The notes under the pieces: generated by a model
Database searches by the model: none
What the model saw: only the letters and a program-made list of their open reading frames with translations
Told to the model about the DNA's origin: nothing
Made by a program: the position numbers and the translations under genes
Source of the DNA: Palsa-504 sp963847965
Lineage (GTDB): Bacteria > Actinomycetota > Actinomycetes > Streptosporangiales > Streptosporangiaceae
DNA length: 64,000 bases
NCBI GenBank assembly: GCA_963847965.1
Contig: CAWKCG010000041.1
Location: 58,421 to 122,420 of the forward strand
Reading direction: 5' to 3'
In this document: positions 18,118 to 26,476 of the stretch, piece after piece
Layout of the letters: every line of letters begins with the position of its first letter
How positions within the stretch are numbered: the stretch's first letter is position 1

Positions 18118-19482
18118 GTGCCGAACCGTCGCTTGCCTGTAGTGGTGCACCTGGCCCGTCACGCCCAGAGCTCCCAGAGCTCCCAGAAATCCCAGAGATC
18201 CCAGAAATCCCGAGAATCACGCCACCTGCGGCACATTAAACATCTTGAGCATCTCCGGCATCTTGCGCACCTCAGACGTCTCAGGAGCCTACCCGGGGCC
18301 ATTGCGGTCACCGTCACGGCCGCATTGGTGGCAGCGGTCGCGGTTCTCGCCGCCACCAGCGGCTCTTCCCATGCACCTTCCGCCTCCGGGGCCGGCCGTT
18401 CGCCGTCCGCGGCGAGCGCTTCCCCTTCACATCACGGCGGCGCACCGCCGCCGCCGCCACCGCCGATGATCGCCTACGCCACGACCTTCGCGGTCGTGCT
18501 GCGGGACGGCGCCGGCGCACCCAGGACCCTGGGCACATTCCCAGGCGCGGGACCAACCCCCGTCCTGGCCTGGTCGCCGAACGGAAAGGAGATCGCCTGG
18601 CTGGCCAACAACGCGGTCAACCTCACACCGGTCAACGGCGGGCCGACCCGGCATTGGCCCTGTGACGGCTGCTTCGGTATCGCGTTCCAGGGAGATCAGG
18701 TCGTGACCGTACCCGGGGACGCGATCGGCGGCGCATACACCGGCAAAGCAATCCCGGAGTTGCTCGTCTTCCCCGCGAACGGTTCGTCGCCGTTGAAGGA
18801 ATCGATCACCGGAATACCGTTCGGCCAGATCGATACCGACTTCCGGCTTCTGGGCGACAGTCCGTCCGGCACCCCGGTCGTCGCCTACGGAAACGCCGGA
18901 GGCAGTGATCTCGGAGGTGCGCAGCAGCTTTACCGGGTCAACCAGGCGGGCCAGGCCACACCGCTCGGACAGGCGCCATCGTCTAATCCGATCTTCGGCG
19001 ACCTCGGCACGCTCGCCACCGACAAGTCCGGCGACCAGGTCAGCGTCGTCACCTATACCGCCGAGGGAGCCTGCGGCGGCGTTTACCACGCCTACGTGAT
19101 TAACAGCCTCACCGGCGCTGTGACTACGCCCTCTACTCCGAGCGGTGGCGGTGCGTCCGGATTCGCGGTAGAAGGCCTGTGGTACGACGCCGCCGGAAAC
19201 GCCTACGCGTCGCTCGTCTCCAACCCCTACCCCGGAATCTGCGGGACAACAGGCAGCCCGGCCCCGGGTCCCAACCTGCGAGCCGCCATCGTGTGCAAGC
19301 TGGTGGGCGGGCAATGGGTAAGAACCGGCGCAGGACCGTTGCAGACTGCCTACGCTCCCGGCGGATGGCTCGCACAAACCAGTCCCGCCTCGTCTGTCCC
19401 CACTCCCGCCTCGCTGGTCATCTCGCACGGCACCACCGCCATCACCGTCCCAGACGTGATTACATTCGCGTGGGCCCCCTAA
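18118..19482 (+). CDS. Membrane-anchored beta-propeller-like protein with tripeptide-repeat tail
   Basis: About 454 residues, read from GTG 18118; the true start is uncertain. An N-terminal cytoplasmic tail is built of tripeptide repeats (QxS, then HLx), followed by one transmembrane helix (AIAVTVTAALVAAVAVLAAT), a Ser/Ala/Pro-rich spacer and a large extracytoplasmic region. That region has WD40/TolB-like strands: VLAWSPNGKEIAWL is a typical TolB-repeat signature, and further blades follow. Cysteines CDGC and the Gly-rich loops suit an exported fold. It may bind cell-wall or sugar ligands; no enzyme motif is seen. Stands alone on the plus strand. Confidence 0.65.
   Translation: MPNRRLPVVVHLARHAQSSQSSQKSQRSQKSRESRHLRHIKHLEHLRHLAHLRRLRSLPGAIAVTVTAALVAAVAVLAATSGSSHAPSASGAGRSPSAASASPSHHGGAPPPPPPPMIAYATTFAVVLRDGAGAPRTLGTFPGAGPTPVLAWSPNGKEIAWLANNAVNLTPVNGGPTRHWPCDGCFGIAFQGDQVVTVPGDAIGGAYTGKAIPELLVFPANGSSPLKESITGIPFGQIDTDFRLLGDSPSGTPVVAYGNAGGSDLGGAQQLYRVNQAGQATPLGQAPSSNPIFGDLGTLATDKSGDQVSVVTYTAEGACGGVYHAYVINSLTGAVTTPSTPSGGGASGFAVEGLWYDAAGNAYASLVSNPYPGICGTTGSPAPGPNLRAAIVCKLVGGQWVRTGAGPLQTAYAPGGWLAQTSPASSVPTPASLVISHGTTAITVPDVITFAWAP
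18166..18285 (+). repeat. Two adjoining blocks of 9-bp repeats (QxS then HLx)
   Basis: 18166-18219 is six 9-bp units of the type CAGARMTCC encoding QSS, QSS, QKS, QRS, QKS, RES. After one Arg codon, 18223-18285 is seven units of the type CAYCTBNRG encoding HLR, HIK, HLE, HLR, HLA, HLR, RLR. Both keep the frame of the propeller protein and form its cytoplasmic tail. Confidence 0.8.
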
Positions 19483-19553
19483 TCGCGCGGCATTGCCGCT
19501 CGATCCTGGCTCCATCCAGCCGGCCGCCCGCAAGCCCGAGTTAAAGTCGGTGC

Positions 19554-20327
19554 GTGTGCACCGTAGTGCTCAGCCTCGCCCCGGCGGAGCGAATGCCGTT
19601 GCTGCTCCTCGGCTTCCGCGACGAGTTCACCGGCCGCCCCTGGCAGCCGCCGGCCCGGCACTGGCCAGGATCGCCGCTGATCGGCGGGCGTGACGAGCAG
19701 GCCGGAGGCACCTGGCTCGCCGTCCATCCCGGCATCCCGCGCGTCGCCTGCATCCTGAACGCGCGCGGCCAGCAGGCCCCGCCCGGCAGCCGCAGATCAC
19801 GGGGCGAGCTACCGCTCCGCGCGGCCGCCGACGGATCCCAGACCCTGGAGCAACTGCACGACGACCGGGCCACCCTGGCCCGCTACGACCCGTTCATCCT
19901 GATCTGCGCCGACCTGATCCCCGCCACCCACGCACTGATGCTGAGCTGGGACGGCGCCCACGCCGCCCTCGAGCACCTCGGACCGGCCACCCACGTCATC
20001 ACCAACGCAGGCCACACCTTCCCGTCCGCCCACCAAGACGCCAAGGCCGCGCACTTCGGCGCCAAGTTCGCCGCGCACCGTCCCGACGCCGACCCGGCCG
20101 CGACGATCAAGGACGCCTGGGGCGACTGGCTCACGCTGGCCGACGGCGACGGCCTGTCCGACACCGACCCCGCCGCGATCATCGTCCGCCATGAGCTGCC
20201 CGACGGCCGGGTCTTCGGAACCACATCGGTCAGCCTCGTGGCCCTGGGCGCCGACGGGCTCCGCTACGACTTCCAGCCCGTCCCTTCCGACCCGACGACC
20301 TGGTCCAGCGTCGACCTCGACCGGTAG
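19554..20327 (+). CDS. NRDE-family (TANGO2-like) protein
   Basis: About 257 residues. It begins MCTVVLS with the cysteine at position 2 conserved in the NRDE/TANGO2 family, related to N-terminal nucleophile hydrolases. Family-type segments include GFRDEFTGRPW and GGTWLAVHPGIPRVACILNARG. The GTG start at 19554 is supported by the Cys2 position. The biochemical role of the family is unsettled (haem trafficking has been proposed for eukaryotic relatives). Convergent with the glutamine-synthetase-like gene, six bases apart. Confidence 0.85.
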   Translation: MCTVVLSLAPAERMPLLLLGFRDEFTGRPWQPPARHWPGSPLIGGRDEQAGGTWLAVHPGIPRVACILNARGQQAPPGSRRSRGELPLRAAADGSQTLEQLHDDRATLARYDPFILICADLIPATHALMLSWDGAHAALEHLGPATHVITNAGHTFPSAHQDAKAAHFGAKFAAHRPDADPAATIKDAWGDWLTLADGDGLSDTDPAAIIVRHELPDGRVFGTTSVSLVALGADGLRYDFQPVPSDPTTWSSVDLDR

Positions 20328-20333
20328 ATCCCG

Positions 20334-21854
20334 CTAGAAGAACTCGAAGTACTCCCGCATCTCCCAGTCGCTGACGTCCGGAACCGCGGCACCCGGGGAG
20401 CCCGCCGCCAGGGCGGCGGCCAGCGCGTCCTCGTACCGCCGGACCTCGGCCCGCTTCATCATCACCAGGTAATCGACCAGCGTCGCGCCGAACACCGACC
20501 GGTAGAACTGGTCCGCATCCAGCGCCGCCACCGCCTCGCTGAGCGACCCGGGCAGCCGCGGCGCGTCGACGGCGTACGGGTCGGCCGACACCGGCGGCGG
20601 CGGCTCAAGGCCCCGCCGGATCCCGTCAAGCCCGGCCGCGATGTTCGACGCCATGTAGAGGTACGGGTTCGCGGCCGGCTCGCCCAGCCGCATCTCCACG
20701 TGGCTGCTGAGGTCGCCGGGCGCCCCCTGGACCCGGACCAGTGCCCCGCGGTTCTCCAAGGCCCAGGTCACCCGGTCCGGGGCGAAGGAGTAGGGCCGGA
20801 ACCGCTTGTACCCGTTGACGGTCGGCGTCGCGAACACCGCCATCGGCGCCGTGTGCTCGAGCAGCCCGGCCACGTACCGCCGCCCGACGTCCGACAACGC
20901 TTCGGAAGAGGAGGCGAACGCGTTCGACCGGTCCAGCCGGTTCAGCAGGGACTGGTGCAGGTGCCAGCCGGAGGAGAAGAAGTTCGGCAGCGCGGGCCGG
21001 CACATGAAGGTCGCCAGCAGCCCGCGCCGCTGGCACACCTGCTTGACCGCCGAGCGGAACAGCACCGCCGCGTCGGCCGCCGCCAGCCCAGGAATCGGGC
21101 TGAAGCTGAACTCAAGCTGCCCGGGTCCCCACTCGTCCTCCATCGACCGCGGCAGCAGCCCGACCCCGTCCAGCGCGTCGCGTACCGCCTCGAGAACAGG
21201 CCCCATGCCGTCGAGCCGCACCTCCGACAGGTACTGGTAGCCCCGCTCGAACACGCTGACCGCCGGCGGCGGGGGAGTGAACCCCGCGTTCTCCGGCAGC
21301 AGCGGCCCACCAGCCAGGACCACGATGTAGAACTCGACCTCGATCCCGGCCAGGAACTCGTACCCCGCGGAACCCAGCGAGTCAAGCACCCGCCGGAGCA
21401 GCCCGCGCCCGTCAAGCGGCATCGGCTGCCCGTTGCCGAAGTACACGTCGCACAGCATCCAGCCGCTGCGATCGGCCCAGGGCAGGACGCGGAAGGTAGC
21501 AGGGTCGGGCACCAGCATCACGTCGGGGAACCCGGTGAACTCCTCGATGCCGAAGCCGCCGCCTTGGGCGAACGCGGGCACGAACACCTGGTTGCCGGTG
21601 TCCAGGCTGTAGATCGCGCCGGAGAAGTCGAGGCCGTCGGACATGGCCGCGATCGCCGCCTCCGGCGACAGCATCTTGCCCCGCGGCACGCCGTGCTGGT
21701 CGACCACGACCAGTCGGACGGTCTTCAGCCCCAGCGACCGGATCCTGGCCGTGACCTCCTCGGCGGCGGTCTCCCGGTCATGCGACGCCAGGCCGTGCCT
21801 GCCGACGAACCCCGGCTGCCCGACACCAGAAGGATCAATGCTCACGAGAGTCAA
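20334..21854 (-). CDS. Glutamine synthetase family protein
   Basis: A 506-residue GS-fold ligase. The active-site glutamates lie in AGIEVEFYIVV and EDEWGPGQLEFSFSP, the ATP-site histidine in SGWHLHQSL, and the GS signature in KRFRPYSFAPDRVTWALENRGALVRV; a metal ligand glutamate follows in VEMRLGEPAANPYLYMAS. The N-terminal beta-grasp has an unusual sequence (VVVDQHGVPRGKMLS) typical of the GlnA-like gamma-glutamyl-polyamine, -ethanolamine or -anilide ligases rather than of GlnA I. It follows an ECF sigma gene by 53 bases on the same strand. Its substrate may be an amine; the polyamine-type transporter elsewhere in the window makes that attractive but unproved. Confidence 0.85.
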   Translation of the reverse strand: MTLVSIDPSGVGQPGFVGRHGLASHDRETAAEEVTARIRSLGLKTVRLVVVDQHGVPRGKMLSPEAAIAAMSDGLDFSGAIYSLDTGNQVFVPAFAQGGGFGIEEFTGFPDVMLVPDPATFRVLPWADRSGWMLCDVYFGNGQPMPLDGRGLLRRVLDSLGSAGYEFLAGIEVEFYIVVLAGGPLLPENAGFTPPPPAVSVFERGYQYLSEVRLDGMGPVLEAVRDALDGVGLLPRSMEDEWGPGQLEFSFSPIPGLAAADAAVLFRSAVKQVCQRRGLLATFMCRPALPNFFSSGWHLHQSLLNRLDRSNAFASSSEALSDVGRRYVAGLLEHTAPMAVFATPTVNGYKRFRPYSFAPDRVTWALENRGALVRVQGAPGDLSSHVEMRLGEPAANPYLYMASNIAAGLDGIRRGLEPPPPVSADPYAVDAPRLPGSLSEAVAALDADQFYRSVFGATLVDYLVMMKRAEVRRYEDALAAALAAGSPGAAVPDVSDWEMREYFEFF

Positions 21855-21907
21855 TCGTCGCCACCCTGGCCGTCAAGGTCCAGGAATCGGCGAAAATAAC
21901 GCGGCGC

Positions 21908-22885
21908 TCACGGGCGGTGCAGGGCGAGCCCGAGCTCGGGGAAGAGCCGCTCCGTCTCCAGGAAGAACGTCCACCGTGTGAACCGCCCGCCCGACGCCTC
22001 GTGCACGAGCAGCGCCCAGGCCGAGTACCCGCCGGCCGGGTCCGGCTTGTACTGCCCCCACGACTGGACGCCGTTGACCCGTCCCGCGGGCACCAGGATC
22101 GAGCCGCGGCACTGGCTCGGCCCGGGCAGGCCCAGCCACGGGCCGATGGTCTCCGGCCCGCGCAGCCACATGGAGATCGGCGGCATCGACATCACCGCGT
22201 CCTGGTGCAGCAGCGCGACGAGCTGGTCGATGTCGTAGCGCTCGAAGGCGTCCACGTACCGCGCGAGCAGGTCGGCGTTCTCCGCCTCGACCGCGACCGG
22301 CCGCTGCTCTTCCGGCAGGGCGGCGAGCGTGGCCCGGGCCCGCTGCAGCGCGCTGTTCACCGCCGGCACGCTGGTGCCGAGCGTCTCCGCGGCCTCGGCG
22401 GCGGGCATCCGCAGCACCTCGCACATGATCAGCGTGGCGCGCTGCCTGGCCGGCAGGTGCTGCAGCGCGGTCACGAACGCCAGCCTGATCGTGTCGCGGG
22501 CCACCGCGATGTCGGCGGGGTCGCCGTGCTCGGGTATCACCCGCTCGTCGGCGATGGGCGAGATCCAGAGCTCATCCGGGTGCCAGTCGGACAGCAGCGG
22601 CTCGACCGGCGGCGAGGCGGGCCCGAGGTCCATCGGCATCGCGCGGCGCTGCCTGCTGCGCAGCATGTCCAGGCAGATGTTGGTGGCGATCCGGTACAGC
22701 CAGGACCGCAGGCTGGACCGGCCCTCGAACCCGTCGGCCGATCGCCAGGCGCGCAGCATGGTCTCCTGCACCGCGTCGTCGGCTTCGAACCCCGAGCCGA
22801 GCATGCGGTAGCAGTAACCGGTCAGTTCCCTGCGGTACTGCTCGAGGGCGTCCGGGCTGACTTCGGCAGGCGCGGCAGGCGGCAT
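21908..22885 (-). CDS. ECF sigma factor with SnoaL-like C-terminal domain (SigG/ECF41-like)
   Basis: About 325 residues. Sigma region 2 (CYRMLGSGFEADDAVQETMLRAWR...LRSWLYRIATNICLDMLR) and region 4 (LPARQRATLIMCEVLRMPAAEAAETLGTSVPAVNSALQRARA) are followed by a SnoaL/NTF2-like domain (LLARYVDAFERYDIDQLVALLHQDAVMSMPP). In ECF41-type factors this extension replaces a separate anti-sigma factor and modulates activity. It is preceded by the cupin gene (29 bases) and followed by the GS-like gene, so all three may share a transcript. Confidence 0.9.
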   Translation of the reverse strand: MPPAAPAEVSPDALEQYRRELTGYCYRMLGSGFEADDAVQETMLRAWRSADGFEGRSSLRSWLYRIATNICLDMLRSRQRRAMPMDLGPASPPVEPLLSDWHPDELWISPIADERVIPEHGDPADIAVARDTIRLAFVTALQHLPARQRATLIMCEVLRMPAAEAAETLGTSVPAVNSALQRARATLAALPEEQRPVAVEAENADLLARYVDAFERYDIDQLVALLHQDAVMSMPPISMWLRGPETIGPWLGLPGPSQCRGSILVPAGRVNGVQSWGQYKPDPAGGYSAWALLVHEASGGRFTRWTFFLETERLFPELGLALHRP

Positions 22886-22914
22886 GCAGCCACCCTACGT
22901 CAGCCCTCCGACAT

Positions 22915-23352
22915 TCAGGCGGGATCCATCCCGTACCTGCTCATCAGCTCGCGTTCGGCCTCGGTCGACGGCGGCGAACCGCCCGCCCACAAGCGGTGCA
23001 GCTCCTCGAAGTACGCGTCCATGGCCGGCGCGTGCAGCACCAGCAGCCGGGCAGGCTCTTCCCCCCGGTTCCCGAACGTATGGGCTGCACCCCGAGGCAC
23101 CAGCAGGAAGTCCCCGGGCCCGCCCTCCAGCACGGCGTCGTCCAGCACGAACGTGATCGTCCCCGATAGCACGAAGAACGCCTCCGAGCAATTCACGTGC
23201 CGGTGCGCGGGCGGGGTCCTGGCCCCCGGCGGCACGGTGCGCTCCATGAGCGAGAAGTCTCCGCCGGTCTGCGCCGCGACGGCCTTGAACGCCAGCACGT
23301 TCCCGCGCGCGGTCAGCAGGTGCCCCTGTCCCGATGGCACGATGCCAGTCAT
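22915..23352 (-). CDS. Cupin-domain protein
   Basis: A 145-residue single-domain cupin. Motif 1 is PAHRHVNCSEAFFVLSGT (H-x-H with the Glu ligand position) and motif 2 is GPGDFLLVPRGAAHTFGN. Start ATG 23352 (MTGIVPSGQGHLL), only 18 bases from the divergent ATG of the next gene, so the promoters of both overlap. It probably binds a metal; ECF41-type sigma genes often sit beside small conserved oxidoreductase, cupin or carboxymuconolactone-decarboxylase genes, which fits this order. Confidence 0.8.
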   Translation of the reverse strand: MTGIVPSGQGHLLTARGNVLAFKAVAAQTGGDFSLMERTVPPGARTPPAHRHVNCSEAFFVLSGTITFVLDDAVLEGGPGDFLLVPRGAAHTFGNRGEEPARLLVLHAPAMDAYFEELHRLWAGGSPPSTEAERELMSRYGMDPA

Positions 23353-23370
23353 GGTGCCTATTCTGCCTAG

Positions 23371-24143
23371 ATGACCGACCTGGTGGCCGAGGCGGTGGCC
23401 GAGTTGTACGACGCCGACCCGGACGACTTCATGCCGCGCCGCGGCCAGCTCGCCGACGCCGCGAAGGAGGCGGGCCAGCCGGACGCGGCCAAGCAGATCA
23501 CCGGGCTGCGCAAGCCGACGCGTTCGGCCTGGGTGGTGAATCACCTCGTCCGCGCCGACCCGGAGGTCACCATCGAGCTGGCGGCGATGGGCACCCAGCT
23601 GCGCGGCCCGGGCCTGGACGCGGCGAGGATCAGGGAGCTGACCACCGCCCGCGCCCGCCTGGTCGACGAGCTCACCCGGCGGGCCTTCAACCTGGCCGGC
23701 CACTCGTCGCCGCCCGCGGGCCAGCGCGAGGAGGTGAGCGCCACCTTCGACGCGGCGATCGCCGACCCCGACGTGGCCGGGCGCCTGGGCACCCTCGTCC
23801 GCGCCGCGCGCTGGGCCGGCTTCGGCCTGGACCCGGACGCACCCCCGCCGCCCCTGCCCCCGCGCCCGCCAAAACCAAAAAACCCACGCCGGCTGAGGCG
23901 ATTGCCGAGACCGAGCGCCGCCGCCGCGAGAAAATCCATGAAGCCGAACGAGCGGTGGTTGAAGCCAACCACGCCCTCCACGCGGCCAGCGCGGCGGAAC
24001 AGCAGCTTGAGGACACGGTCCGGCGACTGGAAGACGAGTTGGCCGAAGCCCGCCAGCAGCTGGCCGAAGCCCGGCGCGGGTCCTACCGGGCCGAAACACG
24101 CCAGCGGCGGGCCAACGTGACGCTCGGCAGGCTCAGGGAGTAA
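23371..24143 (+). CDS. Hypothetical protein with C-terminal coiled coil (frame change inside)
   Basis: The N-terminal half (MTDLVAEAVAELYDADPDDFMPRR...) is a helical domain common in actinobacteria next to such cupin/sigma loci, with the recognisable LRKPTRSAWVVNHL. A proline-rich linker follows, where the frame changes near 23865 in a run of C residues (one base lost). The other frame continues as a long charged coiled coil (AEAIAETERRRREKIHEAERAVVEANHAL ... LEDELAEARQQLAEARR) ending at 24143. Reading straight through in the first frame would give a low-complexity tail instead. Function unknown. Confidence 0.6.
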
Positions 24144-24204
24144 ACCATCTCGCCCGCCCGTCGTCTCTATACACGTGAGGCCGCTGGCCCGGAACGGAGG
24201 ATCG

Positions 24205-24744
24205 GTGGATACGTTGCCCGGGGTGGGTCGTCCGCATGAGCCGGAAGGGTTCCGCGAGTTCGTCCAGGCCAGGTCGAGCGCGCTGTTGCGGTCCGGCTGG
24301 CTGCTGACCGGCGACTGGCCGAGCGCCGAGGATCTGGTGCAGACCGCGCTGGCCGCCGCCTGGCCGCGGTGGGGCACCCTGCGGCGCCAGGACGCCCCCG
24401 AGCTCTACGTACGGAAGATCATGGTGAACACCTTCCTCCGCTGGCGGCAGCGCCGCTGGAACGGCGAGGTCGCGACCGGGCGCCTGCCCGAGCTGCAGGC
24501 TTACGGGGACGCGTTCGCCCAGATCGATGCCCGCCAGGCGCTGCTCGCGGCCCTGGACAGGCTGCCCGCCCGGCAGCGGGCCGTCGTGGTGCTGCGCTAC
24601 TTCGCCGACCAGAGCGAGTCGCAGACCGCGGAGGCCATGGGCTGCTCGGTGGGCACGGTGAAGGCGCACGCCGCCAAGGCCCTGTCCCGGCTCAGGGACG
24701 CGCCGGGCCTAGCCGAGCTCATGATCGGAGGTGTGACGTCATGA
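24205..24744 (+). CDS. SigE-family ECF RNA polymerase sigma factor
   Basis: About 179 residues. Region 2: FREFVQARSSALLRSGWLLTGDWPSAEDLVQTALAAAW; region 4: LPARQRAVVVLRYFADQSESQTAEAMGCSVGTVKAHAAKAL. This matches the SigE-like ECF group of streptomycetes and relatives. GTG 24205 is chosen because GGAGG lies five bases upstream; GTG 24175 is also in frame. Its stop overlaps the start of the membrane propeller gene (ATGA), so the pair is translationally coupled, and that protein is a likely regulator of it. Confidence 0.9.
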   Translation: MDTLPGVGRPHEPEGFREFVQARSSALLRSGWLLTGDWPSAEDLVQTALAAAWPRWGTLRRQDAPELYVRKIMVNTFLRWRQRRWNGEVATGRLPELQAYGDAFAQIDARQALLAALDRLPARQRAVVVLRYFADQSESQTAEAMGCSVGTVKAHAAKALSRLRDAPGLAELMIGGVTS

Positions 24745-26064
24745 ACACCGAGGAACGGCAGCTGACGGATCTGCTGCACCGCCTTACTCCCGAGCCGCCG
24801 CGCCGGGTAACCGTCGAGGACGTCGCGTTCCGGCTGGCCAACCAGGCCGGGCGCGGTCGTGCTGGGCACCACGAGTCCCGCCCGCGGCGCGCCCCGCGCC
24901 GCTTCGGGGGCCGGGGCTTGGTACCGGCTCTGGCCGCGCTGAGCGTCGTCGCGGTGGCCGGCCTGAGCGCCGGCCTCGCGGTGCTGGTCTCGCACCACGG
25001 CACGCCGCCGGTCACGTCCTTGGGCGGGCCGACCACCACGTCAGCGCCGGCGCCGTCGTCGTTTTCGGCTACGACGACGTTCGGCGCCGGCTGCTACGGG
25101 GCAGCCCGTGCAGGCATCCGCCATCCAGGGCGGGCCGTTCGGCGCCGAGCTGATCGACCACCACACGTTCAGCCAGGACTCGCTGGTCGCCGGAGACGGC
25201 TCGCTGTTCGCGATCGAGCCCGGGTCCCTGGCCCGGATCGACCCGGCCACCGGGGTCGTCGCCGAGGTCCCCGTCGAGTCGGCGGCCTCCGGCACGCCGG
25301 TCGTCGCGGGTCACACGGTGTGGGTCGTGTCGTACCAGCCCGGCGGCACCATAGACCTTCAGGGCTACGACGCCAGCACGCTGGCGCGGGTCGCGTCCTG
25401 GCAGGTGACGGCCCTCGGCGCCATGTCAAGCACGGTCGAAGGGCCGCTGGCCGTCGGACCCGACGGCACCCTGTTCGTGGCCGCGGGCGTCACCGTCGTG
25501 GCGGTGGACCCGGCCACCGGCCAGGTGGTCCACAGGTACTTCCTGAACTCAACCTCGGCCAGCTCGGTGGCGGTCTCGCCCGACGGGAGCACGCTGTACG
25601 TCGGCTCCGGCTCGTTCAAGGTAACGAAGTTCGACGTGACCGGCGGAGAGGTGATCGGGGAGTCGAGCATGCCCGTCGCCGGCGTGGCCGGGAACCTGGT
25701 CGCGACCCCGCGCGGGCTCTGGGGAACGGTCGGCGTCGGGATGTCGGAGTGGGTCTGGTTCGCCCCGAACGGGGACCTGTCCCGCGCCGCCCGGGTCAGC
25801 CAGGGCGCGGGAGCCGGCCTCGCCTCGGTTCCCGCCTACAGCGGCGGCAGCGTCTGGATCGGCGGCGGGCAGACGCTGGTCTGCGCCGACCCGTCCACCG
25901 GCCAGGTGCTGGCCAGCGCCAAGCTCCCCACCGACAACGGCACGCTTGAGTACTTCAGCAGCGTCGCCGTGGTCAACGGCCAGGCCTACGCCTACTACCT
26001 GAACCAGGCGACCCAGCGGAGCGGCATCGTCCGGATGACGCTGCCCAGCCAGTGCGCGGGCTGA
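24741..26064 (+). CDS. Membrane beta-propeller protein coupled to the ECF sigma gene (frame change inside)
   Basis: Short cytoplasmic N-terminus (LTDLLHRLTPEPPRRVTVEDVAFRLA), one transmembrane helix (LVPALAALSVVAVAGLSAGLAVLV), a Ser/Thr/Pro linker and an extracytoplasmic YVTN/PQQ-like propeller (SLARIDPATGVVAEV; TVVAVDPATGQVVHRYF; LVCADPSTGQVLASAKL). The frame changes near 25080 in the linker, consistent with one inserted base (the second frame reads on through TGQPVQASA). Coupling to the sigma factor and the topology suggest a sensor/anti-sigma role, although no zinc-binding anti-sigma motif is present. Confidence 0.65.
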
Positions 26065-26074
26065 TCAAACCCTG

Positions 26075-26303
26075 CCAGCCCGCAGCCTCGCCGAACGGCC
26101 GCCCGCTGAGCTCCTCGCGCCTATGCGGGGTGAGCCAGCCGCTCAGGTCCGGCCCGGCCGGAACGATCCCTGACGGGTTCAGGCGGGTGTGCACGCGGTA
26201 GTAGTGCTGCTTGGTCTGCTCGAAGTCGATCGTGTCGCCGAACCCCGGCGTCTGGAACAGGTCACGCGCGTAGGCCCAAAGCACCGGCATCTCGGTGAGC
26301 GTG
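26075..26303 (-). pseudogene. C-terminal remnant of a glutathionyl-hydroquinone reductase (GST) gene
   Basis: Minus-strand codons read EMPVLWAYARDLFQTPG, then HYYRVHTRLNPSGIVPAGPDLSGW and HRREELSGRPFG. This is the conserved C-terminal end of the YqjG/ECM4 glutathione-S-transferase family (the HYY...H...NPxGIVPxGP signature). Everything upstream of about 26303 is missing, including the catalytic cysteine domain. It is a decayed fragment between the propeller gene and the iron transporter. Confidence 0.7.
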
Positions 26304-26393
26304 CTGCTACCTCATGCTTGCGTTTTCAAGTACCTGAGCCCTCGCCCAGCCCCGCGCTCTCCCGCCAATCTCGGTAAGGTTGGCGCAGGTTTG

Positions 26394-26412
26394 TTAGGTT
26401 AGCCTAAGCTAA
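26394..26412. promoter_or_regulatory. IdeR/DtxR-type iron box before the iron ABC operon
   Basis: The 19-mer TTAGGTTAGCCTAAGCTAA matches the DtxR/IdeR consensus (TTAGGTTAGGCTAACCTAA) at 17 of 19 positions. It lies 65-83 bases upstream of the substrate-binding-protein start, the right place to repress the operon when iron is sufficient. Identification rests on the motif and the gene context. Confidence 0.85.
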
Positions 26413-26476
26413 GCTGTCCGCGGCCTGAGTCGTGTCGTACGGTGAGCGACCAATGAGGAAGGGGAGGTGCTGCCTT

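Noticed and set aside
18009..18239. Small reading frame with GGGGGG upstream, ending in PELPEIPEIPEIP repeats
   Set aside because: It overlaps the propeller gene and its repeats are only the 9-bp DNA repeats read in another frame; a leader peptide cannot be excluded.
22915..24099. Long minus-strand frame covering the cupin gene and beyond
   Set aside because: Only its last 145 codons are cupin; the rest is the antisense of the coiled-coil gene, rich in Arg/Gly/Ala as expected for a GC-rich shadow frame.
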